From positions 62,001-126,000 of the forward strand of contig JAIBCB010000004.1 of the NCBI GenBank assembly GCA_019694355.1: 64,000 nucleotides of DNA. Reading direction: 5' to 3'. The position numbers were made by a program, and so were the translations under genes. This document shows, piece after piece, positions 9,704-18,163 of this stretch (position 1 is the first letter of the stretch; each line of letters begins with the position of its first letter). A model generated the notes under the pieces. It worked only from the letters and a program-made list of their open reading frames with translations. It ran no database searches and was not told the DNA's origin. The stretch is from Pyrinomonadaceae bacterium (GTDB lineage Bacteria > Acidobacteriota > Blastocatellia > Pyrinomonadales > Pyrinomonadaceae).

Positions 9704-10009
9704 TCAATCATCACCGAATCTTGCACGCCAGTGCGGTGCGATCTCCTTCATCACCTTGCAGTCGCAGTAGCCGCCGTTGTTATTAAGCCAAGCGGTCAGC
9801 TTCGGAAAATCGAGCCGCTCTCGCATCATAAAGATCATCGCGTGCTTCAGATGATTGTCACACTCGGTTTCGTAAAGCTCGTCCTCGATAAAGTCGAGCA
9901 TTCGGCTCACGGTCTCCTGGTCGGCGGGAACGAGCTGAAGAAATACCTCGAGCTCGTCTCCATTCATTAGTTCGAGATTTTCGATCTCTGCTTTCCTGAT
10001 TATCGGCAT
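9704..10009 (-). CDS. DUF2695-like small protein
   Basis: The 101-residue acidic protein has a C-terminal WLNNNGGYCDCKVM segment, the recognisable signature of DUF2695 proteins (GGxCDCEV). No enzymatic role is established for the family. Two closely spaced cysteines in CDC could bind metal, but nothing in the sequence proves it. The gene lies 9 bp downstream of the MFS exporter gene on the same strand and may be its distal partner... it is read after the MFS gene's upstream neighbours only if the order is reversed: here the MFS stop lies beyond its start, so this gene is the promoter-distal member of the minus-strand run. Confidence 0.65.
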   Translation of the reverse strand: MPIIRKAEIENLELMNGDELEVFLQLVPADQETVSRMLDFIEDELYETECDNHLKHAMIFMMRERLDFPKLTAWLNNNGGYCDCKVMKEIAPHWRARFGDD

Positions 10010-10018
10010 TGGAGCAAC

Positions 10019-11326
10019 CTAAAATTCGGCTTCTGAGAGCCGCATCATTTCATCAAATTCTGACCGCTTACCCGTAAACGTACCGCTTCGGAGAGCCTCT
10101 TCATACTCTCGCTGCCGGATCCCTTCAGCACCTCGATAGCGCAGAAACTTCGGCAGAAAAAGGGCCGAAAGCCCGACCGCGAACATACACACGGCACCTC
10201 CGGAAACGAGCGCGAATTTCACGCTCGTATGCTCGGCAAGAATTCCCATCTTGGCGCTTCCGAGCATCGGGCCTGTAAGGTAGCTTATCATTTCGATGCC
10301 CGCAAGGCGTCCGCGAAGATGATTCGGGATCGTCTGGTTCCAGATCGAACCTCGAAAGATGCCCGAGATCATATCGGCAAATCCCGCCGCTCCGAGGAAA
10401 AGGAGTGCCGGAACAAGGCTCGTCGAAAGCCCAAAGAACAGGATCCCAAGCCCCCAAAGAATTGCCGCCACCACGACGAACGCTCCATGCCGCTCGACCT
10501 TGCTTGTCCAACCCGACGTCAGGCTCGCAATGAGCGCGCCAATAGCGAGAGACGCAGGGAAAAACCCGACATATTCGTCGCCGTAATGCGTCGCCAACGC
10601 GGGATATAGTGCCTGCGGAAAGGCAAAGAACATTGCCGCGATATCGATGAAATACGTGCCGACCAATTCCTGCCGCGAGAACGCATATTTCACAGCCCTC
10701 ATTACCGCTGCAAAACTCGGCCGTTCGGCATTGTCCGGCGGCGGCACGAACTTGAGCATATAGACCGCGACGAGCGATGCCGCGAAGGTCGCAAGGTCGA
10801 TCAGATAAGCATCGACCGGTGCGAACTGCGTCGCGATGATACCTGCGATCGCTGGGCCGACGATCATCCCGATATGAAAGCGTACGGAATTCAAGGCCAT
10901 CACCGCCGACATCATCTCCGGCGGGATCACCTTTTGAATAAAAGATTCAAAAGCCGGCCTTTGAAGCGCAGCAAGGCCTGCGTGCAGGGCGACGACGACG
11001 AACAGAACGGCGATCGAAGGTTGCGGCAGGAGCGCGTTGAGGACAAGGACGCCGGTGAGGATCGTTTGACCGATCTCCGTGAATCGAAGGACCTTTCGCT
11101 TATCGACGTAATCGGCGAGAGCTCCGCCGACGAACGCAAGGCAGAACATCGGCACGAATTCGGCGATCGCGATATAGCCGACCATCGCGTTCGAATTCGT
11201 GAGCTTATACATCTGCCACGGCACAACGATGAACGTCATCATCGAGCCGAAGAAAGAGATAAGCTGCCCGAAAAAGAGCAGCCGATAATCACGCGAAACC
11301 CTTAGCGGCGAAAGGTCAAGCAGCAT
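10019..11326 (-). CDS. MFS transporter, EntS/MFS_3-like exporter
   Basis: The 435-residue protein has the hydrophobic profile of about 12 membrane spans. It opens with LSPLRVSRDYRLLFFGQLIS, typical of the MFS_3 (enterobactin-exporter-like) subgroup, and carries the inter-helix loop ALADYVDKRKVL (D-x-x-[DG]-R/K type motif A). It probably effluxes a small molecule by proton antiport; the substrate is unknown. The C-terminal cytosolic tail of about 40 residues is charged. It is 18 bp downstream of the multipass membrane protein gene and 9 bp before the DUF2695 gene on the minus strand. Confidence 0.85.
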   Translation of the reverse strand: MLLDLSPLRVSRDYRLLFFGQLISFFGSMMTFIVVPWQMYKLTNSNAMVGYIAIAEFVPMFCLAFVGGALADYVDKRKVLRFTEIGQTILTGVLVLNALLPQPSIAVLFVVVALHAGLAALQRPAFESFIQKVIPPEMMSAVMALNSVRFHIGMIVGPAIAGIIATQFAPVDAYLIDLATFAASLVAVYMLKFVPPPDNAERPSFAAVMRAVKYAFSRQELVGTYFIDIAAMFFAFPQALYPALATHYGDEYVGFFPASLAIGALIASLTSGWTSKVERHGAFVVVAAILWGLGILFFGLSTSLVPALLFLGAAGFADMISGIFRGSIWNQTIPNHLRGRLAGIEMISYLTGPMLGSAKMGILAEHTSVKFALVSGGAVCMFAVGLSALFLPKFLRYRGAEGIRQREYEEALRSGTFTGKRSEFDEMMRLSEAEF

Positions 11327-11344
11327 TTGAAGTAACGCGTTCCA

Positions 11345-12595
11345 TCAACGTTTTAGCAGATCTGTCCAATGAAAAAGCCAGGTCGCATAGATGTTCGCGA
11401 CGATCGAAAAAATATAAACGCACCATTCCGGGATCGTGATCCTTTTCGGCGCAGACTCCAACAATATGATATACGCCCACGGAAGCAATACCATCGCATA
11501 TCGATAGCTGAATTGATAGCCGCCGGCATTTCCGTGCATCCAGAGGACAAACGTCATCCCGATGATCGAGAGCCAACCGGCGAGCTTTACGCCGCCGTCC
11601 TTTGCACCCATTCGCAGAAGCAGGAAAAGAAATGGGCTGCTCACAAGGATCGAACTCGAGAACGGGTCGGGCAGCAGATACGGGAAATGATCGACGACAT
11701 CCCATATCTTTAGCAGCATCTGCCACGCCTGATCCGGGATGTACTTCGTCGAAAAGATCCCGTATCTGTACCACGGCTCGCTTAGAACGCCCGGGATCCT
11801 CGCATAACCGAAATCCGAGAACGCCCCGAATCTCGCGGAATTATACGCAAGCGTTGCAACGCCTACCGCGAACGGGACAGCGTTGAATTTTGCGAGGGCG
11901 ACGTAAGCTGTTTGCTTGATCGCCGCGGCTTTTTTTTCGGATGGATCCTTGCGGCCAAGGAAATAGTAAAAGATCGGGGCGGTCAAAATGATCTCGGTGC
12001 GATTGCCGAAGGCGAGTGCAAAGAACGCTCCGGCGATCAGCGGCCTTCGATCGAACAGCGTAAAATACAACGCTCCCAATTCACCGACGACCGCAAAGCC
12101 GAGTGCAAGCTGCCACGCTCCGGCGAACGTAAGATTCGTCCACATCCACGTTCCAAAAAGGACGGCCGCCGTCATCAAGATTGAGCGTGAACGTTGTACC
12201 TTGTATCGATCGGCGATCGACAACAGAAACCACGCGGCCGCACCGGCAAGGATCGCCGAGATCCATGCTCCGGGCATCTCATTGATCAGCCCGATGGCTT
12301 TCAAGAAAGCTGCCGGGATCATCGAAAGAACGGCACCGAGCGGAAAGACCGAATAATAGCTGCCATGGTACGGCACGAATTCATTCAGCCACGGAGGCGG
12401 CGGTTCCGAGAGCGAGATCGCACCCGAAAGCAGCCTTCCCGCGACCCGAAACGTGTAATCGTAATAATTCTGCGGCTTTGGATTTGAGAGGAAATAGACG
12501 ACGGCCGCAGCAAGCGAAAGCATCGCCTTCTGCTTTGCCCCAAGCGCTTGCCATTCCGCGTCAGGCGGCGAAGATACGGAGCTTGAATTCGTCAT
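11345..12595 (-). CDS. Multipass integral membrane protein, possibly glycosyltransferase-like
   Basis: The product is about 416 residues with roughly ten hydrophobic segments and a conserved-looking extracytoplasmic loop after the first span (PKPQNYYDYTFRVAGRLLSG). This profile and the loop acidic/aromatic residues resemble GT-C type polyprenyl-phosphate sugar transferases, but the diagnostic DxD/ExD is not clear (DYTFR may substitute). The start is the ATG at 12595 or 12601. Either start lies inside the 3' end of the upstream AlbA_2-domain gene (about 35-41 bp overlap), which indicates coupling. The function is unassigned. Confidence 0.55.
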   Translation of the reverse strand: MTNSSSVSSPPDAEWQALGAKQKAMLSLAAAVVYFLSNPKPQNYYDYTFRVAGRLLSGAISLSEPPPPWLNEFVPYHGSYYSVFPLGAVLSMIPAAFLKAIGLINEMPGAWISAILAGAAAWFLLSIADRYKVQRSRSILMTAAVLFGTWMWTNLTFAGAWQLALGFAVVGELGALYFTLFDRRPLIAGAFFALAFGNRTEIILTAPIFYYFLGRKDPSEKKAAAIKQTAYVALAKFNAVPFAVGVATLAYNSARFGAFSDFGYARIPGVLSEPWYRYGIFSTKYIPDQAWQMLLKIWDVVDHFPYLLPDPFSSSILVSSPFLFLLLRMGAKDGGVKLAGWLSIIGMTFVLWMHGNAGGYQFSYRYAMVLLPWAYIILLESAPKRITIPEWCVYIFSIVANIYATWLFHWTDLLKR

Positions 12596-13856
12596 TTGCA
12601 ATATAGATCTCGGGCCGTCGATCGGAAAAGCGCGTCGATTGACGGAGGATCATCGGAAGGCCGCCATGCGGCGTGTTTATACCGTATTCTCGGCGCGTAA
12701 AGATAGCTGCGATCTGCGGATTCAGCCGCTGCGTGATCCCATATCGGATCGCACGCGAGGCCGGCGGCGAAAACCCGTTCGTTCGACGCGGGTTTACGAA
12801 CTCGATCGAATTATCGTAAATGTTGATCCGAGTTCGAATGTCGCGTATCGCAAGATCGCGGTGCATCAGCATATTGATGACGGCCTCGGATATCGAATAA
12901 AAATGATAATGTCCGCGGGGCTTCGCAACGCTGTCGCCAACCAGCGTCAGCCTTCGTTTCGGCCGCTCCTTAGCAAGATCGACGTAGCGTTTTATGAAGG
13001 CAAGGATCGTTTCGTACTGCGTGTGAAGGTTGCCCTTCACCTCGATCGCCTCGATCAGGTCTGCACGTGCGCCGTCACCTGAAAAACGTGCGACCGTAAC
13101 GTTCGAACGCGGCAGCAGTTCGGCGACCTTCTCGTCCTTTCCGAACAGCATAACAGCGGCGACCGTCGGGAAAAATTCATCAGCATTCCCGACCGCAAGC
13201 AGCAGATCTTTCCTCAAAAAATCGCTTGTCTGATAAAGGTTTTGATTTGGTGCATTTTCATCGAATCCGCTCGCAAAGCTCCAAACGAGTGCGTCGTCAA
13301 GATCCGATTCCTTCACATTCTGCAGCGGGATATTCTCAAAGCCGAGCGGCCGAAGTTCATCGAGCCACGCCGAAAGCTCCGAACGCGAAACCTCGCGTTT
13401 TTCTGCACCAAAGCGGAGATAGAATCGGCCGTCGCGCGTTCGATAAGGCCGTTTGCGGCCGTCTATATCAAGAGCAACGACGCGTTTTCCGCTGTCAAAC
13501 GCGATCGTGTCAAGAACGGGAACGACCGGCGGTACGATCTCCTCGCGGCAGATACGCGCAAGCTCTTCCTGCACCCATTCGGGATTGCTGACGCCTTCGA
13601 TCCGAAGCTGATCGTTGACGCCGAAGATGATCGTCCCGCCGTCCGTGTTTGCGATCGCGACGATGCCCTGTGCTATCCGCTCGCTGTTCGAGAGCTTTAC
13701 CTTGAGCTCGAGATACGTGTCCTCGCCGCCGCGGATCAATCGCAGCAATTCGGTTCTGGTTGTCGATGGAGAATCTTGATTGACGAGATATTCCTGAAAG
13801 GAATGATCTCCTGTTGACTCGAAACGCGGGCTATGTCGGAATCGTTTTCGCGGCAT
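12561..13856 (-). CDS. AlbA_2 (Schlafen-type) domain ATP-binding protein, putative regulator
   Basis: The 431-residue product runs from ATG 13856 (MPRKRFRHSPRF...). The open frame extends upstream to 14087 only because the adjacent 18-bp tandem repeat lacks stops in that frame. The N-terminal part has the AlbA_2 pattern EDTYLELKVKLS...IVAIANTDGGTIIFGV. The C-terminal half carries a GHKL/HATPase_c_4-like block (SEAVINMLMHRD). Such proteins are annotated as putative DNA-binding transcriptional regulators or helicase-like, and some work in defence. It is first in a minus-strand run with the membrane protein and MFS genes, directly beside RHS cluster 1. Confidence 0.75.
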   Translation of the reverse strand: MPRKRFRHSPRFESTGDHSFQEYLVNQDSPSTTRTELLRLIRGGEDTYLELKVKLSNSERIAQGIVAIANTDGGTIIFGVNDQLRIEGVSNPEWVQEELARICREEIVPPVVPVLDTIAFDSGKRVVALDIDGRKRPYRTRDGRFYLRFGAEKREVSRSELSAWLDELRPLGFENIPLQNVKESDLDDALVWSFASGFDENAPNQNLYQTSDFLRKDLLLAVGNADEFFPTVAAVMLFGKDEKVAELLPRSNVTVARFSGDGARADLIEAIEVKGNLHTQYETILAFIKRYVDLAKERPKRRLTLVGDSVAKPRGHYHFYSISEAVINMLMHRDLAIRDIRTRINIYDNSIEFVNPRRTNGFSPPASRAIRYGITQRLNPQIAAIFTRREYGINTPHGGLPMILRQSTRFSDRRPEIYIANDEFKLRIFAA

Positions 13857-13934
13857 AACGTACTTCAACTCTGACTTCCCTATTGAAACATTTAATGATC
13901 CGCAAAAGCAATTCTCGCACAGATCGTGCACTCT

Positions 13935-14026
13935 GATACATTTTGTGCGGTTTGTACATTTTGTGCGGTTTGTACATTTTGTGCGGTTTGTACATTTTGT
14001 GTGGTTTGTACATTTTGTGCGGTTTG
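13935..14026 (+). repeat. 18-bp tandem repeat, about 4.9 copies
   Basis: The unit TTTGTACATTTTGTGCGG occurs at 13951-13968, 13969-13986, 13987-14004 (one C-to-T change) and 14005-14022, with a partial unit at 13935-13950 and a trailing TTTGTG. The period divides by three, so it reads as FCAVCT or YKPHKM repeats in different frames, which creates spurious ORF extensions on both strands. It lies exactly between the AlbA_2 gene and the first RHS fragment, at the boundary of the accessory DNA. Confidence 0.95.
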
Positions 14027-14065
14027 TGCTATCGCTCACACCCAAACCTGCGTAAACTTTTATCT

Positions 14066-15286
14066 GTGGACGGACAGAGCAACACAACCGTTTTTACGTA
14101 CGACGCATCTGGTAAGCTGGTGGCTGAATATTTGACCGAGCAGGCTTCGAGTCCGACGGTGAACTACACGGCGACCGATCCTTTGGGGAGTCCGCGAGTG
14201 ATAACGAATAAACAGGGCCAGGCAGTCTCAAGGCGCGACTTTATGCCGTTCGGTGAGGAGATCGCACCCGACGCGGCGTATCGCACCGCTGCTCTGAAAT
14301 ACGGCATCGCGGACGGCGTCCGACAGAAGTTCACGGGCTACCAGCGAGACGAAGAGACCGATCTGGATTTCGCCGAGGCTAGATATTATTACAACGACCA
14401 CGGCCGCTTCACCGCCGTCGATCCGCTGCTCGCCTCGGGCAAATCCGCCAACCCCCAAACATTTAATCGGTACGTCTACACAATGAACCGCCCACTGGTT
14501 TTAACAGACCCAAGCGGTATGTGCACTCCGCCGGCCGGTTTAAAACCTGGACAGGTCGGTCTCTGCTTTGAGGCGTTTATTGCGGCTCCTCGAATTGGTC
14601 CGGGTGGAATTGGGCACGGAGACGGCAGAACATTTTCGGGTAATGACCCAAAGTTGACCGCTAGAGTGACAGTGTGGGGAATTGCGGCCACCGACACTAA
14701 AACTGTAGGAGCCTGGAAGGCTGGTGAGCGTGTATCGAAAAGCGTTGTTGGTGGTGGTGATTTAGGCCCTTCGGGCACACTCAGTTTACCGGATAATAGT
14801 CAATATCCCGTAGATGCTTCGGTGAATACTGATATTGCCCTACAAGGTACAGCAACTACCAATGTCGAGATGACCAGAAACGATTCGCACGTGGGCGAAG
14901 CCGATTTTGGAAAATCGGGGATCGACGTCACGATGTCGATCGCAAACGGCACCAATGGCGCACAGCAACTCGGCAAGGATTTGCAGACCGCCGGAAAAGC
15001 ACAACTTGGAGCGGGTGATCTGCGCGGTGGGGCGGGCACTCTCGCAGCGGGTAAAATGGTCGAGGCTTTAGCCCCGGCGGGAACTATCGACGGAAAAGTA
15101 ACGGTGAGGATCACGGGTAACGGAAACGTACGCTTCGTCAGAGGAGAGAGTCGCGGATATCCTTCCTACGCTGTTTACGCTTACACGATGGGTTCCGACG
15201 GAAAGATTCAAACGGTAATGAGTAAAACGAGAGATGAACACAAGATCCAAGACCTAACGAAACCAATGACTCCTTTTCCGCAATGA
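14066..15286 (+). CDS. Orphan RHS fragment with DUF3238-like C-terminal domain (tip 1)
   Basis: The frame is open from the tandem repeat; GTG 14066 is the first plausible start, but the N-terminus is missing. RHS core DNA is recognisable from TTVFTYDASGKLVAEY, through DPLGSPRVITN, RRDFMPFGEEI, RQKFTGYQRDEET and LDFAEARYY, to SGKSANPQTFNRYVY and DPSG. The sequence after about 14515 is a unique roughly 255-residue tip; CFEAFIAAPRI...GHGDGRTFSGNDP resembles DUF3238-type domains, although this is a weak match by eye. It is a displaced toxin tip lacking the RHS shell. A short exported protein follows 10 bp later and is a candidate immunity gene. Confidence 0.7.
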   Translation: MDGQSNTTVFTYDASGKLVAEYLTEQASSPTVNYTATDPLGSPRVITNKQGQAVSRRDFMPFGEEIAPDAAYRTAALKYGIADGVRQKFTGYQRDEETDLDFAEARYYYNDHGRFTAVDPLLASGKSANPQTFNRYVYTMNRPLVLTDPSGMCTPPAGLKPGQVGLCFEAFIAAPRIGPGGIGHGDGRTFSGNDPKLTARVTVWGIAATDTKTVGAWKAGERVSKSVVGGGDLGPSGTLSLPDNSQYPVDASVNTDIALQGTATTNVEMTRNDSHVGEADFGKSGIDVTMSIANGTNGAQQLGKDLQTAGKAQLGAGDLRGGAGTLAAGKMVEALAPAGTIDGKVTVRITGNGNVRFVRGESRGYPSYAVYAYTMGSDGKIQTVMSKTRDEHKIQDLTKPMTPFPQ

Positions 15287-15296
15287 GGTTGTCACT

Positions 15297-15779
15297 ATGA
15301 AAATTATTTTGATTCTATATCTGAGCTTCTTAGTTCTTTGCTTTCAGACCAAATCGTGTAGTCATAAAGGCAGTGACGATATCGAACAATGGAAAGGATT
15401 AGATGAGAAGAACGATATCGTGTTTCTCTATAAGAAAGATGTCACCTATGACGAAAGGAAGAAGTTTGAGGATAGCGTACTTTTCGAACCCTATGTAAAA
15501 GGATACGGTCATGCTCATCAGGAAGGCATTGCAGATTTGCTCCTTGGAAGAATTGTTGGAGATTATGACGGCGGAATTGTAGACTTCTCAGCAAATAGCA
15601 CATCGACACAGCGCGAGAAGTTAATTAAAGCAATTAAAGCGTCACCACTTGTGTTTAGAGTTTACGAGAATGTCGTCCCAAATGAGATCGATGATCTGCC
15701 TGGGAGCAAGAACGCCGAACCAAGTAGATCCCCTGACGCGCGACCGACCAAAGTTCCTCTCGACACTGACCGAAACTAG
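15297..15779 (+). CDS. Short exported/lipoprotein-like protein, candidate immunity for tip 1
   Basis: The 160-residue product begins MKIILILYLSFLVLCFQTKSC, a signal peptide with cysteines at 15 and 21, so it is either secreted or lipidated. The rest is hydrophilic and unrecognised; KASPLVFRVYENVVP forms a possible C-terminal strand-helix unit. It follows the tip 1 gene by 10 bp on the same strand, the position of an immunity gene. An envelope-located immunity protein would fit a toxin acting outside the cytosol. Its stop (15777-15779) is followed almost immediately by RHS core homology. The immunity role is inferred from position only. Confidence 0.6.
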   Translation: MKIILILYLSFLVLCFQTKSCSHKGSDDIEQWKGLDEKNDIVFLYKKDVTYDERKKFEDSVLFEPYVKGYGHAHQEGIADLLLGRIVGDYDGGIVDFSANSTSTQREKLIKAIKASPLVFRVYENVVPNEIDDLPGSKNAEPSRSPDARPTKVPLDTDRN

Positions 15780-15790
15780 ACCTGACGACG

Positions 15791-18163
15791 GTGAATCAGG
15801 GTGTGCAGACGCGCACATTTGCGTACAATTCGCTCTCGAGGCTCGTTTCGGCGCAGAATCCTGAGTCCGGCACGATCCAGTACAGTTACGACGCGAATGG
15901 CAATCTCACGCAGAAGACCGACGCACGCGGGATTACGACCGCCTACACATACGACGCTCTGAATCGCGTTCTTACAAGGACTTACACGGGCGAAACCGGC
16001 TACACGACGCCAAACGTCTCCTACTTCTACGACAATCTGCCGAATGCGAAGGGGAAACTCACGAAAGTTTCTTCTGCGGTTTCGACAACGGAATACACGG
16101 CTTTTGACATCTTAGGGAGAGTGTTGGGGGCGAAGCAGACGACGGCGGGCGGAGATCCTTTGGGATACACGACGGGTTATACTTATAACCTGTCAGGAGC
16201 GTTGATCGAGGAGACGTATCCGAGCGGGCGCAAGGTGAAGAACGTGCTCGACAATTACGGCGAACTCTCGTTGGTGCAGAGTGCACGCTGCGGGGTAGTG
16301 AATGGCGTGACGGCGACGTGCAGCGATCCGCAAGGCTATTTCAGCTACGCGAAGAACTTCACATACAATGCCGCCGGGGCCGTCACCTCGATGCAGCTTG
16401 GCAACGGCCGCTGGGAGACGACGCAGTTCAACTCGCGTCTGCAACCGACACAGATCGGCCTCGGCACCGTCCAGAACGCCACCGATAAATTGAAGCTCGA
16501 TTACGAATACGGGGCGGCGGGCGTCAACAACGGCAATATCACAAAGCAGACGATCACGGTTCCGACGGTCGGGGCGAACGCGGGTTTTACGGCGGTGCAG
16601 AATTACACATACGACGAACTGAATCGGTTGAAGAGTGCGGTTGAGAATGTCACGCCTGCGGGCGGCACGGCGTCGCAATCTTGGAAGCAGACATATACGT
16701 TCGACCGCTACGGCAATCGGCGTTTCGACGAGGCGAATACGACGATGCCTTCGTCATTTGTGAACCCGGCGGTAACGAACCCGACGATCGGCGCTTCGAA
16801 TAATCGTCTCACGTCGCCGGGATATTCCTACGACGCGAGCGGCAATACCACGGCAGACGCGAATGGCCAAACCTATGTTTACGACGCCGAAAATAAGATG
16901 ATCTCAGCATCTAACAGTAGCGGCACGCTCGGCGAATATTTCTATGACGGAGACGGAAAGCGAGTGAAGAAGCACGTGCCTGCGACCGGCGAGCTAACGA
17001 TCTTTGTTTATGATGCCGGCGGAAAACTTATTGGTGAATATTCAACCGAGATTTCCGAGACCCCGAAAGTCAGTTACACAACATCTGATCATCTCGGCTC
17101 ACCGCGAATTATCACAGACGAAAACGGAATGATCGTCTCCCGCCGCGACTTCATGCCCTACGGGGAAGAAATATTTTCTGCGGGACGAACAACGGCATTG
17201 GGCTACACCGCCGACACCATCCGCCAAAAATTCACCGGGAAGGAACGGGATAAGGAGACCGGGTTAGACTACTATTTTGCCCGATACTATGTGGCCGGTC
17301 TTGGACGTTTCAGCGCCGCAGATTACCAGGAGATGGGCTTTACCTCCGTTAGCCCGCGCGCGTTACCGTTCAGCTCTCGACTCGTTCCCCAATCGCTTAA
17401 TCTATTTTCTTACGTTCTCAATAACCCGTTGAACATCGAAGACACGAACGGACATGGTCCGAAGCGCATCCGAATTCCTAACGAGCGCCAATACACTTGC
17501 CGCGCAGATATAAATAATCCTAACGATTCTCCCAATATCCATATTTTTGACAAACGTGGAAATGAAGTAGCCCGGGTCGCGATCAAGCCGGGCAAAGATG
17601 GCCCGTTCTATGACTGGCAAGAATACCGCGCGGTCCCACGCCATTTAAAAGACAATGTCGAATTGCTCGCACAGCGAAAAGGTTGGACCCCTCGCCTTCC
17701 GCTGAGCGTAACCCGCACCAATGCGCCCGAGATCGGTGTTGACCCAGTGGAAGAGACTCCGAATACCGTCCGCCCTAGTTACAGAGGTGTAGGTCGAGGA
17801 CGGGGAAATTTTAACAATGCGTTTGCTGGCCTCTTGATATTGGATGCGATCTTAAATGCTATAGCGTTAGTTCGGGATTCTGATCGTCTCGGTTACTATT
17901 CTTACGCGGGTGTCATAACCATAACCGATGTTAATAAGGCCGCGAAGAATCTACCAGGTGGGCCGTTTAATATCTACGAATATGAGGGGCGCCAATACTG
18001 GATCCTGAAGGGCAAGTTTGTTGATCGAAGCAATGACAACTGCTTTCTCGAGCAGGGTGCCAACGGGAGTATTAAGCCAGTCTGCATAGCTGGCCTCCCG
18101 CTTTTCCTTCGACAACCGGATTTCTTTATCAGTACGCCACGCGGGATTCTCACTTCAATATGA
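15791..18163 (+). CDS. Orphan RHS repeat protein with unique C-terminal tip 2
   Basis: The 790-residue open frame begins mid-repeat (VNQGVQTRTFAYNSLSRLV), so it is N-terminally truncated; GTG 15791 is only a nominal start. It contains several YD repeats (YSYDANGNLTQKTDARG, YTYDALNRVLTRTY, YDASGNTT) and the complete RHS core TTSDHLGSPRI, RRDFMPYGEEIF, RQKFTGKERDKETGLDYYFARYY. The core ends near residue 555 (NNPLNIEDTNGHG). The last 235 residues are unlike the other tips, with a hydrophobic stretch FAGLLILDAILNAIALV and no nuclease motif I can name. The gene's TGA overlaps the ATG of the Ycf48-like gene. Confidence 0.75.
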   Translation: MNQGVQTRTFAYNSLSRLVSAQNPESGTIQYSYDANGNLTQKTDARGITTAYTYDALNRVLTRTYTGETGYTTPNVSYFYDNLPNAKGKLTKVSSAVSTTEYTAFDILGRVLGAKQTTAGGDPLGYTTGYTYNLSGALIEETYPSGRKVKNVLDNYGELSLVQSARCGVVNGVTATCSDPQGYFSYAKNFTYNAAGAVTSMQLGNGRWETTQFNSRLQPTQIGLGTVQNATDKLKLDYEYGAAGVNNGNITKQTITVPTVGANAGFTAVQNYTYDELNRLKSAVENVTPAGGTASQSWKQTYTFDRYGNRRFDEANTTMPSSFVNPAVTNPTIGASNNRLTSPGYSYDASGNTTADANGQTYVYDAENKMISASNSSGTLGEYFYDGDGKRVKKHVPATGELTIFVYDAGGKLIGEYSTEISETPKVSYTTSDHLGSPRIITDENGMIVSRRDFMPYGEEIFSAGRTTALGYTADTIRQKFTGKERDKETGLDYYFARYYVAGLGRFSAADYQEMGFTSVSPRALPFSSRLVPQSLNLFSYVLNNPLNIEDTNGHGPKRIRIPNERQYTCRADINNPNDSPNIHIFDKRGNEVARVAIKPGKDGPFYDWQEYRAVPRHLKDNVELLAQRKGWTPRLPLSVTRTNAPEIGVDPVEETPNTVRPSYRGVGRGRGNFNNAFAGLLILDAILNAIALVRDSDRLGYYSYAGVITITDVNKAAKNLPGGPFNIYEYEGRQYWILKGKFVDRSNDNCFLEQGANGSIKPVCIAGLPLFLRQPDFFISTPRGILTSI

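Noticed and set aside
13935..14026. CRISPR array
   Set aside because: Units are contiguous with no spacers and there are no cas genes, so it is a plain tandem repeat.
13857..14087. N-terminal extension of the AlbA_2 gene (TNRTKCTNRTK repeats)
   Set aside because: The extension is the translated 18-bp tandem repeat; ATG 13856 gives a normal protein start.
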